From NCBI RefSeq assembly GCF_031143425.1, contig NC_090451.1:663056575-663120574 (forward strand): DNA of 64,000 bases, given 5' to 3'. Position 1 is the stretch's first letter, and each line of letters starts with the position of its first letter. Under the pieces are notes generated by a model. That model was not told the origin of the DNA. It saw only the letters and a list, made by a program, of their open reading frames with translations, and did not search any database. Shown here one piece after another: positions 11,701 through 24,000 of this stretch. The position numbers and the translations under genes were made by a program. The DNA is from Pleurodeles waltl (lineage: Eukaryota > Chordata > Amphibia > Caudata > Salamandridae).

Positions 11701-14370
11701 CGGGGGACTCGGGTAGCTTTTAGGGCAGGCGGTAGCTTTTAGGGGGCGGGGAGGGGGGCTCGGGGTAGCTTTTAGGGTGGGGGTAGCTTTTAGGGGGCGG
11801 GCGCTCAGGGTAGCTTTTAGGGCGGGGTAGCTTTTAGGGGGCGGGGCGCTCAGGGTAGCTTTTAGGGCGGGGTAGCTTTTAGGGGGCGGGGGCTCGGGGT
11901 AGCTTTTAGGGCGGGGGTAGCTTTTAGGGGGCGGGGCGCTCAGTAGCTTTTAGGGCAGGGGTAGCTTTTAGGGGGCGGGGCGCTCGGGGTAGCTTTTAGG
12001 GTGGGGGTAGCTTTTAGGGGGCGGGGCGGGGGGCTCGGGGTAGCTTTTAGGGTGGGGGTAGCTTTTAGGGGGCGGGGGCTCGGGGTAGCTTTTAGGGCGG
12101 GGGTAGCTTTTAGGGGGCGGGGCGCTCAGTAGCTTTTAGGGCAGGGGTAGCTTTTAGGGGGCGGGGCGCTCGGGGTAGCTTTTAGGGTGGGGGTAGCTTT
12201 TAGGGGGCGGGGGTAGCTTTTGGGGGCGGGCGGGGGCTCAGGGTAGTTTTTAGGGCGGGGGGTAGCTTTTAGGGGCCGGGGAGGGGGGCTCGGGGTAGCT
12301 TTTAGGGGGCGGGGCGGGGGGCTCGGGGTAGCTTTTGGGGCAGAGTTAGCTTTTAGGGGGCGGGGCGCTCGGGGTAGCTTTTAGGGCGGGGGTAGCTTTT
12401 AGGGGGTGGGGGCTCGGGGTAGCTTTTAGGGCGGGGGTAGCTTTTAGGGGGTGGGGGCTCGGGGTAGCTTTTAGGGCGGGGTAGCTTTTAGGGGGCGGGG
12501 CGCTCGGTAGCTTTTAGGGCAGGGGTAGCTTTTAGGGGGCGGGGGGCTCGGGGTAGCTTTTAGGGCGGGGGTAGCTTTTAGGGGGCGGGGGTAGCTTTTG
12601 GGGGCGGGCGGGGGATCAGGGTAGCTTTTAGGGCGGGGGGTAGCTTTTAGGGGCTGGGGCGGGGGACTCGGGGTAGCTTTTAGGGCAGGCGGTAGCTTTT
12701 AGGGGGCGGGGGCTCGGGGTAGCTTTTAGGGGGCGGGGCGCTCGGGGTAGCTTTTAGGGCGGGGGTAGCTTTTAGGGGGCGGGGGCTCGGGGTAGCTTTT
12801 AGGGTGGGGGTAGCTTTTAGGGGGCGGGGCGCTCGGTAGCTTTTAGGGCAGGGGTAGCTTTTAGGGGGCGGGGCGCTCGGGGTAGCTTTTAGGGTGGGGG
12901 TAGCTTTTAGGGGGCGGGGGGCTCGGGGTAGCTTTTAGGGCGGGGGGTAGCTTTTAGGGGGCGGGGGCTCGGGGTAGCTTTTAGGGGGCGGGCGGTGGGC
13001 TCGGGGTAGCTTTTAGGGCGGGGGTAGCTTTTAGGGGGCGGGGCGGGGGGCTCGGGGTAGCTTTTAGGGCGGGGGTAGCTTTTAGGGGGCGGGGGCTCGG
13101 GTAGCTTTTAGGGCGGGGGTACCTTTTGGGGGCGGGGCGGGGGGCTCGGGGTAGCTTTTAGGGCGGGGGTAGCTTTTAGGGGGCGGAGGTAGCTTTTGGG
13201 GGCGGGGCGGGGGGCTCAGGGTAGCTTTTAGGGCGGGGGTAGCTTTTAGGGGGTGGGGCGGGGGGCTCGGGTAGCTTTTAGGGGGCGGGGGGGGGCCTTG
13301 GGGTAGCTTTTAGGGGGCGGGGGCTCGGGGTAGCTTTTGGGGGGGGGCGGGGGCTCGGGGTAGCTTTTAGGGGCGGAGGTAGCTTTTGGGGGCGGGGCGG
13401 GGGGCACGGGGTAGCTTTTAGGGGGCGGGCGGTGGGCTCGGGGTAGCTTTTAGGGCGGGGGTAGCTTTTAGGGGGCGGGGCGGGGGGCTCGGGGTAGCTT
13501 TTAGGGCGGGGGTAGCTTTTAGGGGGCGGGGCGGGGGCTCGGGTAGCTTTTAGGGCGGGGGTACCTTTTGGGGGCGGGGCAGGGGGCTCGGGGTAGCTTT
13601 TAGGGCGGGGTAGCTTTTAGGGGGCGGAGGTAGCTTTTGGGGGCGGGGCGGGGGCTCAGGGTAGCTTTTAGGGCGGGGGTAGCTTTTAGGGGGCGGGGCG
13701 GGGGGCTCGGGTAGCTTTTAGGGGGCGGGGGGGGCCTTGGGGTAGCTTTTAGGGCGGGGGTAGCTTTTAGGGGGCGGGGGCTCGGGGTAGCTTTTGGGGG
13801 GGGGCGGGGGCTCGGGGTAGCTTTTAGGGGGCGGAGGTAGCTTTTGGGGGCGGGGCGGGGGCTCAGGGTAGCTTTTAGGGCGGGGGTAGCTTTTAGGGGG
13901 CGGGGCGGGGGGCTCGGGTAGCTTTTAGGGGGCGGGGGGCCTTGGGGTAGCTTTTAGGGCGGGGGTAGCTTTTAGGGGGCGGGGGGCTCGGGATAGCTTT
14001 TAGGGGGCGGGTGGGGGGCTCGAGGTAGCTTTTAGGGGGCGGGGGCTCGGGGTAGCTTTTAGGGGGCGGGGCGGGGGCTCGGGGTAGCTTTTAGGGCACG
14101 GTTTGGGGGGGGTCAAGTTTTTAGCAAAGGGTAGGCTAGGTTTTAGGGTGGGGACGGTGTAGTTTAGGGCAGGGTGGGGTGTAGGGGTAGTTTTTAGGAA
14201 AGTGCGGCATAGGTTTCAGGGTGCAGGCTCAGGTAGTTTTTAGGACAGTGCATGGTGGGTTTTAAGGTACGGGGGTGCTTGGTAGTATTTAGGACAGGGC
14301 GGGTAGGTTTTAGGGTTCACGGCAGGGTTACTTTTAGTTCTCAGCGCAGGGGGTGAAAGGGGCAGTTTTA
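8757..14370 (+). repeat. G-rich minisatellite, TTTTAGGG-containing units
   Basis: Tandem degenerate units dominate about 5.6 kb. The outer parts (8757-10920 and 14090-14370) carry diverged units such as GGTAGGTTTTAGGGTTCAGG and GGTAGTTTTTAGGACAGGG. The core (about 10920-14090) is homogenised into half-units near 20-25 bp, GGGTAGCTTTTAGGG plus a GGCGGGG-type run. Nearly all guanines are on the plus strand, with dense G3-6 runs, so G-quadruplex and R-loop potential is high. Each unit contains a TTAGGG hexamer, but units are too long and irregular for a telomere array. Open frames here (for example 11244-11456) are products of the repeat. Confidence 0.93.
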
Positions 14371-14434
14371 AGAGCTTCGGCGGGGTGAAGTATGGTAAAG
14401 GGACATGACGGGGACAATTTACCATGCTTGTTCT

Positions 14435-14485
14435 TTTACCAAACATGCATTTACAACGAAATTTGTTGTAAAGGCATGTGTGGTA
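14435..14485. repeat. Subterminal hairpin of copy A
   Basis: TTTACCAAACATGCATTTAC pairs with GTAAAGGCATGTGTGGTAAA across a short AT-rich loop, giving an imperfect stem of about 22 bp. The matching hairpin in copy B lies near 22078-22128 and has compensating sequence similarity. Confidence 0.7.
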
Positions 14486-14504
14486 AAGACCGTCGTTGTT
14501 AAGG

Positions 14505-16750
14505 ACTTGGGTAATATTCGCATGGATTGTTCCACCATACATCGAACTGGAGGCGTATCTGTACTATGTTTGTATGCAATTTGTGCTGTCTAATGTATCA
14601 CTTTCTTGTAAAAACAAAGTAAAATATTGTGTGCTTGCCAAGGTAACACAACGCATTGAACAAAATCATTTATCATGTATAACATGACCAGCGGCTTTAC
14701 CTCTGTGAAGAGCAGCTCAAACCTGGGTTTACTGCATCTCAGCTGGAAGCGTCCCAGGACAGGGAACGCCTTTGCATACCTCATTCATGCGACCAACCAG
14801 AGGCATTTATATTGACGATATAGTCGCACACTGCGACTGAAAGTGAATAGAACTCTTGTATTCGTCACCTTTGGGTAGGGGAAAGGCAGGTGGAGGCAGA
14901 TCTAGAGGGCAGCTGACATGCTAGGGTAGGAGGGTGACTGGTTCTTCGCCTCAGTTCTCCCAAGTAATATCTAGAGTCTGAAGCAAGTCTGCAAGAGCAC
15001 AAGAAGAGCCCGAGGTACCATAAGAGCACAAGGACACACCAAAGAATCTAAAGGCGATCACATGGGCAGAAGAAGTGGTGCTAGGGAGAGCACGACACTA
15101 AGCAGAGACAAACTAATGGCATGGATGTGAAGGAAGGGCAAAGTGTCAGTCTCGGGTAAGAACAGATGAGAGCAAATGTGAAGTATGGAGACTTCTCATT
15201 GTTAAACCCCCAACCCAAAAAGATTTGAGTGTCAATGGAAACTATTTAGAACGCAGGCCATTAGATCATCCAACTCGACAAGAACTGTTTTGCAGCTGAG
15301 AGTTACCCTAACCCCACTCATTTTTTGGTCTCACAATTAAGAACACACATGAGGATTAGGGGAGGGCAGTAAATTCTGCTCCTCTGGCGGAGTTTTGGCC
15401 ATTCGATGTTAGGCAAGTAACATGGAGTTCTGACCAAATCCTGCCGTGCGTGAGAACTGCGTCCACTACCGTGATTTTCAGGCACTAAGAGGACACCCAG
15501 CGAGATTTTCCACAATGCGGGTGGTCGTGACTGTTCACTGTGGAAAAGCTACCACTCCAGTAGAAAGTTTAATCCTGCGGAAGTAAAACCAATTCAAGCA
15601 GCAGCGCTCTCTGGCCACCAGGTGGTGCCGTTTGAACGGATTTCTCAGTGCAGAACAACCTCCAGGTGCTAGAAATCAGCACAACAGACCGATATCTGCC
15701 CGCTTGCGGGACTCTGCAGAATCTTGCAGAGTTTTTATGTAACTCGAGTTCTGCCTACCCCTTGTCAGAATAAAGATAGCGCTGGGAATTACTTAGTCTC
15801 AGTCCACTAAGGTGAGAGGAAGAGTCTACCAAATGGTATAACCCACCTAGTTTTACAAAATGTAATTGATGGTTGAGCTATCAACTTGTGTGCTCAATCG
15901 AGATGCACTATGGGTGAAAATTGCCCATAATACAAAAGGCAGGAAAATGTAATAAAAGTTGTTAATGGGTCAAAGTTGACTGTAAATAGATGGTGCCAAA
16001 GTAGAAGGGGTTTTATTATGATCAGAAATGTACTGGAAGGGAATTTTTCCTCTTACCTAATGTTTATTGCTCCCACATCATGAATCTAAGTTGGGGGAGG
16101 GGTGGAGTTGATTATGTCCTAGCCTGTTGGTCTTATAATGGAAGACACATGATACCAAATAAGGTCACTCTGGATTATGTACTTTACCTCAAAAGCAAAA
16201 CACTGATTAGCTGCAGAAGCAGTCATCAACAAGTGGACTAGAGCAATACAATGTACAGCGTACTGCCCAGGAAGAAAATAAACTAGGGCATATTGTTTAA
16301 GGTCAGACACAACAAGTCTTCATTTCTGTGTTGTCCACACGACAAGCCAGCTCAATTTTCGTATGGAACTAGCCCGTGGTCTGCCAAATACAAAGGGGCA
16401 TCTTCTACGGTTACAGTAAGACTTCACCCACACATAAAAGTTATTCCAAGGTGGATGTGTGATTCACTAATGCAAAGCTTTTACTGTTAAGGTGAGAACT
16501 AAAAGACATGACAGTAGGATGCGCGCTCAGTGTTTCAAAAAACAAACTTATACCAGTGATCTCCAACTTTAGAGTACTGAGAGAACCCCACTATCACCTG
16601 CTCCCTCCAAATGTTGGGCTGAATTTAAAATAGGACAGCTAGGTTTTTTTTTAATTTTTTTATTTTTAACAATCAAGCACTTGCCTTTTAGCCAGACCTT
16701 GGGATGTAATTGTGAAATGTGTGAGGTGGTCTGGAGACAAAGAAGCACTG
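14505..16750. other. Downstream flank of GBA1, nothing recognised
   Basis: No gene or repeat recognised except a CTCF-like motif listed separately and a 22-bp near-palindrome at about 15710-15731 (ACTCTGCAGAATCTTGCAGA and two further bases). Short open frames have no recognisable motifs. Confidence 0.5.
15612..15629 (+). promoter_or_regulatory. CTCF-like motif
   Basis: TGGCCACCAGGTGGTGCC closely resembles the vertebrate CTCF core (CCACCAGGGGGCGC type). It lies about 2.3 kb downstream of the GBA1 stop, between the gene and the G-rich array. A single motif match occurs by chance at appreciable frequency, so function is unproven. Confidence 0.35.
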
Positions 16751-17954
16751 ACAAATGAATAAAGAAAATCATTTATTGTAGTGCTAAGAAATTAAATGTG
16801 AGGATCATTTATGACAACATAATCAGAAAAGCATTTGAGTCGTAACGGAGGGTCCACCGATTTTTACCAGAATCTGCTTCCAATAAAATTTCCTAAGCTC
16901 CTGCGTGCTTCTACAGAATGCCCAACAGGATAAATCATACAATGTTAGTACTACCCAGCAAGATACTGTCGCTTGTAAATACCCACATTACTCTGCTTTG
17001 TTGGATAATGGAAAATAACCTTTTTCGTGGCAATACACACTCCCCGAACATATAATGAAGTCATTTTACCCCAGAATTAAGGTGAAGCAAAAGTCTGAAT
17101 TTTCCAGGTTTTTACTTTTCAACTAGTGCTTTGAAAATATACACAACCCTGGTCAGGCATCACAGACAGATTACTTGCTCCATGGGTCAGGTGTGTGGTG
17201 TACAAGCCCACCGTTACTAGAGACACTGACCATGCATTGCTGTGGCCCAGTAATACCCTGGAAAAGTGCTGAAGCCTCCAGATACACACCATGCCCACAA
17301 ATCCTCAGGCCATGAAAATTAGAGGGGGAAGGAGATTTAGTTATGTCCTGTGATTGGGTTGAGCAATCCAGGTACGTCCAACAAATGCTCAAGTGCCAAA
17401 CACACTGTCAATTACCTAAGGCAGATATAATCCATTGAGAAAGTATGCATGCGAAAAGGATTTGACTCATTCTACTATAGTGCAATATTGGTTAGTATAT
17501 TTCTATACACGTGGAGCAAGCAGGTGATTTGTTTTGTTGGACTCGTTAAACTAAGATACAGACACCAATGGTATATGTGAACCTGTTGGACAGTCCATTA
17601 GTTAGAGATACCAGTAAGTTACTTGTGCTCCGACCCTTAGTAATTACTCCATTGACTGCTGAACAGCACATTACATGGTCTCCCTGATCCTGGCGACTGC
17701 ACCATATAGTTAAATGCCACATGTTCTTCAAAGATTCAACAATGAATGGTACTAAAGCATGATCTTTTACACTCCTTATAAGTCCGCAGGTACAGTCTCC
17801 ACCTTCTTCATCTATATAATCCCATCTACTCCACTTGCCCGATTTCTGCCACGTCAACAAAATATAACAAGATTTGGAGAACTGCCTGGTGCAAGAAATC
17901 CACGGTATTAGAAGAGCTGGGCGCCCTTATGGCCACAGTGCTCCTGGGCACGCC
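16751..17954 (-). other. GBA1: Probable GBA1 3' untranslated region
   Basis: Sequence downstream of the GBA1 stop on the minus strand. The first canonical AATAAA on that strand after the stop is at 16772-16777 (TTTATT on plus), which would give a 3'UTR of about 1.2 kb with cleavage near 16750. An alternative signal lies farther on near 16660. No transcript evidence is available from sequence alone. Confidence 0.45.
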
Positions 17955-18060
17955 TTACTGCCGTCGCCACAGGTAAGTCTGGATGGTGTTTGCAGGAGAA
18001 ATGGTGTTGATGTTTCCATGCTCTGGGTCAGAAATAACAAATGGCACATCCACCGGAGTT
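17955..18060 (-). CDS. GBA1: GBA1 exon 11 and stop codon
   Basis: 106 coding bp, acceptor CTGTAG. It encodes residues 463-497, ending IQTYLWRRQ and a TAA stop at 17957-17955. The C-terminus matches the human HTYLWRRQ end in sequence and position. Confidence 0.97.
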
Positions 18061-21000
18061 CTACAGGTCAAAAAGCAGAGAGGAAATTGAAACGAGGCAG
18101 TGGAGTTATGACAATTTTTTAACTTTAAAATACTAATAGGTTGAATTGCACAAGAACGTGGTCCAGTGATCCTAGATGAAAACAGCACCACAACCACAGT
18201 GTTGTCTAATCACTCAGGAGACTAATCAACTCCTCAAACCCACTGTCCACTCACCTTGGGAACCCATCAAAACCGCAGACCTTCGTATTCATTAGAGGAA
18301 GCAAACCAACACCACAACCACAGTGACCTCAAATGGAAGCCATCAACAACTCTCAGTAAACAACCAACGATTCAACCACATCTACAGATGTCAATGAAAA
18401 CCACTCTACACCTCAACAACAGTGTCCACATACCCCAAAGAAAATCAACGTTTGAAAACCAAGGCCCATAGTTGTACTTTTTTTGTGCTGCATTTGCAAC
18501 GCTTTTTGACGCAAAAACGGCGCAAACTTACAAAATACAATTGCATTTTGCAAGTTTGCATCGTTTTTGCGTTACAAAATGATGCAAATGCGGCACAAAA
18601 AAGGTATAAATACAGGCCCAAGTTTAAATACCTTAGATTAAAATCACGAATCCACATACACCTCTAGTCAACTCACAGCACTCATGTACAGCTACATGAA
18701 ACCTGCAAATACCCCAAATATATATTTTCTCTTCAATAACAAACTAGCCGTCATTATACCCCAAGCAAAACACCCACCTTCCTCAGGAGAACTACTGCCT
18801 ACACCTAAAAACGTCTTAACTATAACCTAAGTAACAAAGAATGAACCCACTCAACCACAAGTGTAACATGTCCATGGACTTCAGAATTCGGTATGTCCAC
18901 ACCTCACCCCTCAAACAGGTCATCCCATCACCACAGAAAGAAAACGGTTGCAACCCAAATTTAATCCAGAGTTGCCACTGAGCTTTGCAGGATGCCAGTT
19001 AACAACCTAACCCAACCATGACAGTCCATGAACATCACCAAGTGATGAATACGGTCACCTGAAGACTCATTCACAATGTTCCAGGCTGCATATAAAAGAG
19101 TCTCATCACCGCAATCCTAAGCACAGCATCCTCAGACTTCAAAAAAGAAAAAAAGCACCTCTACCCAAATTACAGCATCCAAGAACTTCCGCAAGAAACC
19201 AAATCAAGTAAAACAGATACAGGCTTCAAAGGGAAACCAGTCAACAACTCAACCCGAATCAAAATGTCCACACATTACAGAAGGAAAATAGCAGGCACCT
19301 AAACCCATGGGCCTCAAACGTCCACACAATCTACAACCTCAAAAGTAAACCAGCTGACAACTCAGCTCAAAGTTCTGGACATTAAGTCTAAGAAAAAATA
19401 GCCTTGGCAATATCTCAATTCTTTCCAAATAGAAAGCTAAAAAGACAGTATGTAACCGGAGGCTGGGTGCTAGAAAACACATTTACAACCACTGCTTTAT
19501 TTAAGGAACTGGGGATGCAGGTTGTAGACAATCAACTTAATCTATGGCTTTAAGTGGGCCATATTTATACTTTTCGACGCACAACTGCGCCAACGCAGTT
19601 GTGCGTCAAACAATCTAACGCCGGCTAACGCCATTCTGAAGCGCCATGCGGGCGCCGTATTTATTCAATGACGTTAGCCGGCGGAGCTGCCTGGTGTGCG
19701 TGGAAAAAAATGACGTACACCAGGCAGCGCCGGCGTAGGGGAATATGGAGCTTGGGCGCAAAAAAATGGGGCAAGTCAGGCTGAGGCAACATTTTCGCCT
19801 CAACCCGATTTGCGCCATTTTTTTAAACTTCCAAACCCCATTGAAATGACTCCTGTCTTAGCAAAGACAGGAGTCATGCCCCCTTGCCCATGCCCAGGGG
19901 ACTTCTGTCCCCTGGGCATGGTCATTGGGCATAGTGGCATGTAGGGGGGCACAAATCAGGCCCCTCTATGCCACAATAAAAAATAAATAAATACTTACCT
20001 GAACTTACCTTATGTTCCCTGGGATGGGTCCCTCCATCCTTAGGCGTCCTCCTGGGGTGGGCAAGGGTGACAGGGGGGGGTCCCTGGGGGCATGGGAGGG
20101 CACCTCTGGGCTCCTTCCGAGCCCACAGGTCCCTTAACGCCTGCCCTGACCAGGCGCTAAAAAACAACGCTAAAGCGGCTGGACGTCATTTTTTTTGACC
20201 CGCCCGGGCGTGATTTTTGCCCGGGAGTGTAAATACGGCGCACATGCCTCGGAGTCAATTTTTTAGATGGGAACGCCTACCTTGCATATCATTAACGCAA
20301 AGTAGGTGTCCACGCTAAAAAGTGACGCAAACTCCATGGACTTTGGCGCTAGACGCGTCTAACGCCAGAGTATAAATATGGAGTTAGTTTTGCGTCGAAT
20401 TTGCGTTAAAAAAAACAACGCAAATCCGGCGCAAACGGAGTATAAATATGGCCCTAAGTGTTCCTTAAAGGGTCACACATGTGAGCTACAATGGGACTCA
20501 AACTAGAAATTCTTGCCTACTGTCACACCTCGCCCCACAACCCCCCTCCCAATCCTTCCACAGATGACTCTTGTTACTCCTCACTCATCTTCAAGGAGTC
20601 TGTTGGGAGGCCACTCCTTGATGTAACCACACAGGTTCTTAACGAATGCACCATTCCACCTACCTGTTTAAAACCACCACCGCTGCTGCACCGTCCGGCC
20701 TCAGGAATGCAACAGACTCCAGGTTACTGGCTTCACTGGAGTCCAGACCAACCCGCTGGGAACCCTCAGAGACGAACTTACTGTACAGACAACAAAAGTA
20801 TTTTATAGTGAGTGTGAGCAGATAGGCTGACACAAGAAGAGCTGCTTATCATAGCCAGAGATTTCAGGTGCATTCACTCAGTGGATGTACATGCCTGCAA
20901 TTGGCAAAAAGACAAAAACATTCCCCCAAAGCCATCATTTAGCATAACATACAGCCTTCGGCTACAGTTTCAAAGTATCTTCAGGGGGGGGGTTTCATAC

Positions 21001-24000
21001 AAAAATGCATGTCCAAATCTAACACTCATTTTTTGCCTATGGGCTTCAGTATGCGGCAAAGGGGAAAGAAGTCAATCCTCATAAAATGACTGAGAGTCCC
21101 ACATCAGTCAAATATTTCTAGACACATGCCTGCAGTTTCTTCAGTTTACTGTGGCCTGTCCTATTGTGTGCTGCTGTACGGTTAAGGGGTCTTGTATACA
21201 TAATATTGATTTTTGCTTTGCAGGTAGACTGCGGGGAGGATTAACACGCAATCAAAATGATGAACTGCGTGTTGTCTATAGAGTGGGTAGAACTTTTTTT
21301 GTGTGTTTAGTGAGTGAATGAGTAGGAAACACATTATTCAAATTCAAAATGTAGTTTATTTCGGATGAATTTTCCATCCATAAAAACACACAGTAAAACC
21401 CATAAATAGATTGGAAAATACAAAAACTACAAACAAAACCATTGTATATGTCAATGTTCACAGTTAATCAACCTCTACACCACAATACTAATTCTAAAAA
21501 CTTCATATTAAAAGTGTATAACCCTAATACACCGTAATCTCGTCCTCATTCTCCTTTTCCACCCCCCCTACTTTGCTTGTACGTATCCTTCTAAGTCTTA
21601 AAGTGCCCGCCAAAAGAAGATCCACTCTATAACATTACTGGGGGATGTAACAACTGTAAATCTAGCAAGGCCGGTTTTACCTGCACAGAACCCTGCCTTT
21701 CGAGCAGAGGCCAAAATAAACTGTTTCCTTAAAGTGTTATAATACAGAAAAAAATAAAGTGCAGTGTACCCGACTAGAAAAAATGTTACAAGAGCAAGGC
21801 CTCTGCTGAGCCCTGCCACTCTGCCTGTCTGGATCTGCCAGAAGCCAGTAGAGGTCGTTAAGCCTACACATTATTCAAAGTCCAAGATCAGCATTCTTCC
21901 ATACCTGCTGGGAAAGATTATAAAGAATATCTAAAGTTTGAGTGAAGAGAGCCAGACAGTAGCATAAGAGATCAATTAAAATGAATGTCCAATAAAGTTC
22001 AACTTGTTGTATGATTGAATTACTCATGCGTAAACCACGCATGCCTTAACAACGCGGTCTCAACAACAACCACGTCTTTACCACGCATGCGTTTACAACA
22101 AATTAAGTTGTAAAAGCATGTTTGGTAAAGGCACATGCGTGGTAAATTCTCCTCTATCCTGCCCCCTTACACCTGTTACCATATTTCACCCCACCAAGCC
22201 CTTAAAACTGCCCCTTCCCATGAGCCCTAAACCACCCCACCCTAAGTCCTAAAAACTCCCAGACCCCCCTCTCCCTGAACCTTAAAACCTACCCAGCCGT
22301 GTCCTAAACAGTACCCAGATCCCCCCCTGGCCCGGAACCCTAAGACCTAGCCCACCCTGTCCTAAAATCTACCCCAACCCCCCATTCTGCACCCTAAAAC
22401 CTATCCTGTCCTAAAAACGACCCCACCCTGTCCTAAAAACAACTTGCCCCAAACCCTAAAACCTACCCCGCCTTGTCCTAAAAACTATCCCATCCCCCCG
22501 CCCTGAACCCTAATACCTACCCCTGTCCTAAAAACTACCCCAACCCCCCGCCCTGAATCTTAAAACCTATGCCGCCCCCAAGCTGAACCCTAAAACCTAC
22601 CCCACCCTGTCCTAAAACGACTAACCTGACCACCCCCCACCTTGAACCCTAAAAACCTTCCCCGTTCCTAAAAACTACCCGCCCCCCCCCCGCCTCCATC
22701 CTGGATCCCTAAAACCTACTCGTCCCTGTCCTAAAAACAACCCCTGCCCTGTCTTAAAAACTACCTCCGGCCCCAGCCCCACTCACCTTTCTCTCCTCTG
22801 CTCCTTCCTGTTCTGCCCAGACAGCTAGACTGCTCTCTCTGCCTTCACCACGAATATACGTGGTAACGGCATGCACGCTAAACAGGCATTCTGTTGCACT
22901 GACCGCGTTGTAAGTGATATTTGCCATTCAACTCTTAGCATAAGCATGCGTTTAGCCCACACAACAGCTTCACTATTACTGTTCACATCTTTGTATTAGA
23001 AAGTCACAATTGCCGTGTAATCTCCAACCACGTGGAAAGTGCATAGCAAAGACCTTGATTGAATAGAATTGAAAAATACATCTCACAACACCGGTGTCTA
23101 ATTATGCCTGTATTTCTGCACACCAGGAGAAGACCCAGACCCAGGATTAATACATGACGTTCAGATATCTTCGGTGCATAGAAAATAGAAATCAAAGCTA
23201 TCCTAGCAGAGATTATGGAAAACAAGACCCTTAAAACACAAACTACTCTCAGCTGTAGAACAAAAGTTCCATCCATGAGAAAAAGACAGTGACCCCACTA
23301 ACCTAGTGTGGGCACCAAACGATAATGTAGACAGCAAGAGCACATTGTCGTTAACATTTTCGTGGTGGTCCCAATGTTTTAGGACTACCACAGGCTGAGT
23401 TATGATCAACAATGTTTTCTAAAAGTAATGGCCTGCAAAACATTATGGGATGAGTTTCCCAAGTGCAGTGAATATTGTAGTATCAGCTCTCCTGCTGTTT
23501 TGAGAGAGCTGCTTTGAGGGTTTCTGTGTTTTTTTACGTGCAGCATTTATCAATTACAAGTGTTTTTGTGAAAGCGATGTAGTGTAAAGGGGAGAGCCAA
23601 AAGAAATGACTGATTAGGTAACAGTGCGAACAATGTGACCAGCGCTTCAATACCGCTGATAAGAGTTTGCGCTGCTGTTCTCACTATAAACACCATGGAT
23701 CACGAAGGGGAGAGACAAAAGAAAAGAAATAGTTTGCCCATGCTGAATTATATCGGCAATTGTGCAATAATCCATGTAACAGGGTCAGTCTGCAAGGCGG
23801 TAACAAAACCGTCCGAAAGCGGGACAAACATAAAACAGTTACCAACAGTTAGGAGCGCACCTGCCTGACATCCCAGCAATTAATCTGCCCCATTGCATCA
23901 TGGTAGATGTAGTATCTTCAAAAAACGAACTCCATTAATTTTTAAATATTTCACCTTTAAGTAGGTACAGCCTTTACTGTGCATCTCTGGACACATGTGT

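Larger units (their letters stand above)
8627..14504 (+). mobile_element. Minisatellite-bearing non-autonomous transposon, copy A
   Basis: The left end (8627 onward, CACTTACAACGTGGTC) and the reverse complement of the right end (CCTTAACAACGACGGTC, ending 14504) form a short imperfect terminal inverted repeat. Subterminal hairpins follow at both ends: about 8672-8703 and 14435-14485. The same ends, in the opposite orientation, flank a much shorter copy at 22044-22915, which defines this as one dispersed element. The interior is a G-rich minisatellite of about 5.6 kb against about 0.6 kb in copy B. No transposase is present. The superfamily is not identified; exact ends are good to a few bases. 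Confidence 0.65.

Noticed and set aside
8757..14370. Interstitial telomere array
   Set aside because: TTAGGG occurs once per unit of 20 bp or more, never in head-to-tail hexamers.
15710..15731. Near-palindrome as a transcription terminator
   Set aside because: The genome is eukaryotic and hairpin terminators of bacterial type do not apply; no gene ends there.
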